Positions 60,870 through 64,000 of a stretch of DNA of 64,000 bases are shown here, piece after piece. The position numbers were made by a program, and so were the translations under genes. The notes under the pieces were generated by a model. That model did no database searches, was not told the DNA's origin, and saw only the letters and a program-made list of their open reading frames with translations. Source of the stretch: Aliihoeflea sp. 40Bstr573 (GTDB taxonomy: Bacteria > Pseudomonadota > Alphaproteobacteria > Rhizobiales > Rhizobiaceae); NCBI RefSeq assembly GCF_024105655.1, contig NZ_JAAAMH010000015.1, forward strand, positions 16,714-80,713. Reading direction: 5' to 3'. Position 1 is the first letter of the stretch. Each line of letters starts with the position of its first letter.

Positions 60870-61582
60870 TGGCCCGCGCCGAGCGCGACGGCGCAGCGCT
60901 CAGCGCCGCTGTCGAAAAGATCACCGGCATCGCCTTGAGCGACCACGAACGGCTTGCGCGGGCGCTGACCCATGCCAGTGTTCAGGCCGGCGCCGCCGCG
61001 CACTACGAGCGGCTGGAATTTCTCGGCGACCGGGTCCTGGGTCTGGTCATCGCGCAAATGCTTTTCGAGGCGTATCCCGATGCCGCCGAGGGCGAGCTTT
61101 CGGTGCGGCTCAACGGGCTGGTCAATGCCGAGACGCTGGCCGAGCTTGCCGACGAGATCGGGCTCACGCCGCTGATCCGCACCGGGGCGGAATTCGGCTC
61201 GCTCTCCGGCAAGAAGCGCATCAATACCCGCTCCGACGTGATGGAGGCGCTGATCGCGGCGATCTATCTGGAAAAGGGGCTGGCGGCTGCCGAAAGCTTC
61301 ATCCTCGCGAAATGGTCCAAGCGCGCCAAAGGCGAGGCGGCCGGCCGCCGCGACGCCAAGACCGAATTGCAGGAGTGGGCGCACCAACGCGTCAAGGTTT
61401 CGCCGGTTTACCGCGTGGACAGTCGCGAGGGACCGGATCATGATCCGGTCTTCACGGTCAGCGTGCTGATCGAAGGCCTGGCGCCGGGACAGGCGAAGGG
61501 CCGCTCCAAGCGCGAGGCCGAACAAGCGGCGGCAACCGCCATATTGACGCGCGAAGGCGTCTGGAGGGACGAAACACGATGA
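60869..61582 (+). CDS. rnc: Ribonuclease III
   Basis: This 237-residue double-strand-specific RNase processes rRNA and mRNA. The signature is YERLEFLGDRVLGLVIAQML, and a C-terminal dsRNA-binding domain is present (TELQEWAHQRVKVSPVYRV, then KGRSKREAEQAAA). The ATG at 60869 is preferred to the GTG one codon before. era starts 4 bp before the rnc stop. Confidence 0.96.
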   Translation: MARAERDGAALSAAVEKITGIALSDHERLARALTHASVQAGAAAHYERLEFLGDRVLGLVIAQMLFEAYPDAAEGELSVRLNGLVNAETLAELADEIGLTPLIRTGAEFGSLSGKKRINTRSDVMEALIAAIYLEKGLAAAESFILAKWSKRAKGEAAGRRDAKTELQEWAHQRVKVSPVYRVDSREGPDHDPVFTVSVLIEGLAPGQAKGRSKREAEQAAATAILTREGVWRDETR

Positions 61583-62499
61583 CCGACGAAGCCGCCAACA
61601 CCGAGGGTCCGACGCGCTCGGGCTTCGTCGCCCTCATCGGCGCGCCCAATGCCGGCAAGTCGACGCTTTTGAACCAGCTCGTCGGCTCGAAGGTCTCGAT
61701 CGTCACCCACAAGGTGCAGACGACGCGCGCCATCGTGCGCGGCATCGCCACCCACAAGCGCGCGCAGATCGTGTTTATGGACACGCCCGGGATCTTCAAG
61801 CCGCGCCGCCGCCTCGACGAGGCGATGGTGACGACCGCCTGGGGCGGAGCGAAGGACGCCGACATGATCGCGTTCCTGATCGACGCCGAGCGCGGCATCA
61901 GGGGAGATGCCGAGACGATCCTCCAGCGGCTGGAAAACGTCCGCCAGCCAAAGATTCTGATCCTGAACAAGATCGACCAGGTCAAGCGCGAGGACCTTCT
62001 GGCGCTGACCGCCAAGGCGACCGAGAAGGTCGAGTTCGACCGGGTCTTCATGGTCTCCGCGCTCACCGGCTCCGGCTGCACGGACCTCCTCGACTATCTC
62101 GCCGGCGCCGTTCAGGAAGGGCCCTGGTATTATCCCGAGGATCAGATTTCCGACCTGCCCATGCGCCAGCTCGCCGCCGAAATCACGCGCGAGAAACTGT
62201 TCCTGCGCCTGCACCAGGAGCTTCCCTATTCCTCCCATGTCGAGACTGAGCGCTGGGAAGAGAAAAAGGATGGTTCGGTGAAGATCGAGCAGGTCATCTA
62301 TGTCGAGCGCGACAGCCAGAAGAAGATCGTCCTTGGCCGCAAGGGCGAGACGATCCGCGCCATCGGGCAGGCCGCGCGCGAGGAACTGGCCGAGATCATG
62401 GAGCAGAAGGTCCACCTCTTCCTGTTCGTGAAGGTCCGGGAGAACTGGATCAACGATCCCGAACGCTATCGCGAGATGGGCCTTGAATTTCCCCGCTGA
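61579..62499 (+). CDS. era: GTPase Era
   Basis: This 306-residue GTPase assists 16S rRNA maturation. The G motifs are GAPNAGKST, an effector T in QTTRAIVRGI, DTPGIF, and NKIDQV, and the C-terminal KH domain has the RKGETIRAIGQAAREELAEI stretch. It is translationally coupled with rnc and precedes recO. Confidence 0.97.
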   Translation: MTDEAANTEGPTRSGFVALIGAPNAGKSTLLNQLVGSKVSIVTHKVQTTRAIVRGIATHKRAQIVFMDTPGIFKPRRRLDEAMVTTAWGGAKDADMIAFLIDAERGIRGDAETILQRLENVRQPKILILNKIDQVKREDLLALTAKATEKVEFDRVFMVSALTGSGCTDLLDYLAGAVQEGPWYYPEDQISDLPMRQLAAEITREKLFLRLHQELPYSSHVETERWEEKKDGSVKIEQVIYVERDSQKKIVLGRKGETIRAIGQAAREELAEIMEQKVHLFLFVKVRENWINDPERYREMGLEFPR

Positions 62500-62517
62500 C
62501 GCGCCGAACTTTCGCTG

Positions 62518-63279
62518 ATGGAATGGCGTGACGACGGCATCATCCTGGGCACGCGCCGGCATGGCGAGACGAGCGTCATCCTCGAAGCGATGACGCGCGC
62601 CCATGGCCGCCATCTGGGCTTGGTGCGCGGCGGACGCTCGCGCAAGATGCAGCCTGTGCTTCAGGCGGGAAATCGCGTCGAACTCGTCTGGCGCGCTCGG
62701 CTCGACGAGCATCTCGGCTTCTTCGCGGTGGAGCCGGTCGAACTGAAGGCGGCGCAACTCATGGACAGTGCCGCCAGCATCTATGGCTTGCAACTGATGG
62801 CGGGGCACCTGCGCCTTCTGCCCGAGCGTGATCCGCATTCTGGCCTTTACGAGACGCTTGCGGTGGTGCTCGATCATCTGCGTGAACCGCAGGACGCCGC
62901 AGAACTCGTCGTGCGCTTCGAGCTTCTGGTTCTGGAGGAACTCGGCTTCGGGCTTGATCTTCAGCGCTGCGCGGCGACCGGCACGAGCGAGGACCTCGTC
63001 TACGTTTCGCCCAAGAGCGGCCGCGCCGTCTCGCGCGAGGCAGGCGAACCATGGCGGGACAAATTGCTGGCGCTGCCCGAATTTCTGCAACACGGATCGA
63101 GGCGGCAGGGCGACGAGGCGGCGATCGCCGATGCCTTCCGCCTGACCGGTTTCTTCCTCACACGTCACATTTACGAGCCGCGCGGCATGGACGAGCCCGA
63201 TTCGCGTATCGGCTTCATCGCCGCCCTTAGAAAGGCGCTCGCCGGTTCTACACCGCATAACGGAGAAAATGCCGCATGA
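62518..63279 (+). CDS. recO: DNA repair protein RecO
   Basis: This 253-residue protein helps load RecA in the RecFOR pathway. The N-terminal OB fold begins with [20 protein letters not shown], and the helical domain follows with [13 protein letters not shown]. The zinc-finger cysteines of some RecO proteins are missing, as is usual in this group (one Cys in RCAATG). It overlaps the next gene by 4 bp. Confidence 0.95.
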   Translation: MEWRDDGIILGTRRHGETSVILEAMTRAHGRHLGLVRGGRSRKMQPVLQAGNRVELVWRARLDEHLGFFAVEPVELKAAQLMDSAASIYGLQLMAGHLRLLPERDPHSGLYETLAVVLDHLREPQDAAELVVRFELLVLEELGFGLDLQRCAATGTSEDLVYVSPKSGRAVSREAGEPWRDKLLALPEFLQHGSRRQGDEAAIADAFRLTGFFLTRHIYEPRGMDEPDSRIGFIAALRKALAGSTPHNGENAA

Positions 63280-63794
63280 CCGCAGTCGAAATCTTCCCAG
63301 GCCACGTCGTTCCGCGCGGCCTTGGAACCATTCCCCATGCCGATGTCGAGCATTGTTCGGGGCTCGAGTTGCTGCAGCGCGTCGTGAACGGTGAATATCC
63401 AGCGCCGTCGATCGCCGCGCGGATCAACTTCGCGCTGGTGGAGGTCTCAGAGGGCAGGGCGGTGTTCAAGGGCATGCCCGGCGCGCGTCATTTCAATCCG
63501 CTTGGTTCGGTCCATGGCGGCTGGGCCGCGACGGTCCTCGATTCCGCGCTCGGTTGCTCGATCCACACGCTGCTCGCCAAGGGCGAGGGCTATTCGACTG
63601 TCGAGATGAAGGTGAATTATCTGCGCCCGATCAGCGAGAAGACGGGCGTCGTCACCTGCGAGGGCAAGGTGGTCAGCAAGGGCCGCACGCTCGCCGTCTC
63701 CGAAGCCCGGCTGATGGACGCCAACGGCAAGCTGCTCGCGATTGGCACCGAAACCTGCGCAATCTTCCCGATCGCCAATCTGGCGGCAAGGTAA
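63276..63794 (+). CDS. PaaI-family hotdog thioesterase
   Basis: This 172-residue protein has a hotdog-fold acyl-CoA thioesterase domain with the PaaI signature [20 protein letters not shown] and [16 protein letters not shown]. It is coupled with recO by an ATGA overlap, but a functional link is not expected. The acyl substrate is unknown. Confidence 0.9.
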   Translation: MTAVEIFPGHVVPRGLGTIPHADVEHCSGLELLQRVVNGEYPAPSIAARINFALVEVSEGRAVFKGMPGARHFNPLGSVHGGWAATVLDSALGCSIHTLLAKGEGYSTVEMKVNYLRPISEKTGVVTCEGKVVSKGRTLAVSEARLMDANGKLLAIGTETCAIFPIANLAAR

Positions 63795-63937
63795 CGCTAC
63801 TCTGCAGCCGCCAGTGCCGCTCGGTCGACGGGCCGCTCGGCGATCGGCCAATGGACGACCGCGGCGAAGAGGCCTGATCCAGCCCCACTGAACGGGTCCA
63901 CCTTGAGTTATGGTTTTGACCATGAAGGAGGACCACG

Positions 63938-64000
63938 ATGAGCAACAAACGACACAAGCCGGAAGAGATCGTCACGAAGCTTCGGCAGGTTGAAGTCCTG
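63938..64000 (+). mobile_element. Start of an IS3-family orfA transposase gene, cut by the window end
   Basis: The last 63 bases encode 21 residues beginning MSNKRHKPEEIVTKLRQ, the typical start of an IS3-family OrfA helix-turn-helix protein. AAGGAGGA precedes the ATG. The rest of the element is outside the window. The left end is probably within about 60 bp upstream, near TGAACGGG at 63888, but its exact border cannot be fixed here. Confidence 0.8.

Noticed and set aside
61438..63258. 606-codon frame antisense to era and recO
   Set aside because: Both genes on the plus strand are certain; the antisense protein has no motif.
1..64000. CRISPR array, retron or rRNA genes
   Set aside because: No regularly spaced direct repeats, reverse transcriptase motif or rRNA sequence was seen while reading the window.

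Overview
The window looks like chromosome of a GC-rich alphaproteobacterium of the order Rhizobiales, most likely a Phyllobacteriaceae-type genome (Mesorhizobium, Aminobacter or Pseudaminobacter relatives). This rests on the conserved housekeeping run dapA-smpB-UDG-NYN-rpoZ-rsh-pyrE-DUF2062-acpS-lepB-rnc-era-recO, on an Omp2/RopA-type porin, and on a sox cluster arranged as soxT-R-S / V-W-X-Y-Z-A-B-C-D as I recall it from thiosulfate-oxidising Phyllobacteriaceae. Species cannot be named from the sequence alone.

Layout. (1) 0.15-6.3 kb: a periplasmic thiol-redox/envelope module with an L,D-transpeptidase, a DsbA/ScsC-like protein, an OmpR-type two-component system, a DsbD and an Lgt-like/TlpA fusion. 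Two identical-architecture CTTAAG-N5-CTTAAG boxes sit in the two divergent promoter regions and probably bind the local response regulator. (2) 6.6-20.6 kb: a complete Kelly-Friedrich type thiosulfate oxidation locus: pseudoazurin, DUF302, a Tat-exported metallo-beta-lactamase-fold protein, soxT, soxR, soxS on the minus strand, then soxV, W, X, Y, Z, A, B, C, D, a small cytochrome c (soxE-like), a flavocytochrome c flavoprotein (soxF) and a periplasmic DsrE-like protein on the plus strand. AT-rich palindromes built on ATAT half-sites recur at several promoters and are candidate SoxR operators. (3) 20.8-29.3 kb: a DUF3422 protein, then a defence-like island with a two-gene Gabija system (OLD-type ATPase/TOPRIM plus UvrD helicase), a double zinc-ribbon DUF4145 protein and, divergently, a translationally coupled DUF2971 gene plus an unrecognised 206-aa gene.

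(4) 29.9-37 kb: accessory metabolism, with homoserine dehydrogenase-like and amidotransferase genes, a LysR regulator with pirin, a DUF5996-GNAT fusion, a YfcE-like phosphoesterase and a DUF2726 protein. (5) 37-43.9 kb: a carbohydrate ABC uptake operon (DeoR regulator, ATPase, binding protein, two permeases) ending in a metallophosphodiesterase, with a divergent HAD phosphatase; together they suggest import and hydrolysis of a phosphorylated polyol or phosphodiester. (6) 44-50.2 kb: a stand-alone proteasome-like Ntn hydrolase, a CNNM/CorC-like protein, an AI-2E family membrane protein, a 28-residue membrane peptide, tRNA-Ser(GCT) and the major porin. (7) 50.2-63.8 kb: the housekeeping backbone, from a lytic transglycosylase to a PaaI-type thioesterase. 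The last 63 bases open an IS3-family orfA that runs off the window.

Four copies of a degenerate roughly 65-bp intergenic repeat lie in the gaps of regions 3 to 6. No CRISPR array, rRNA or complete prophage was seen.
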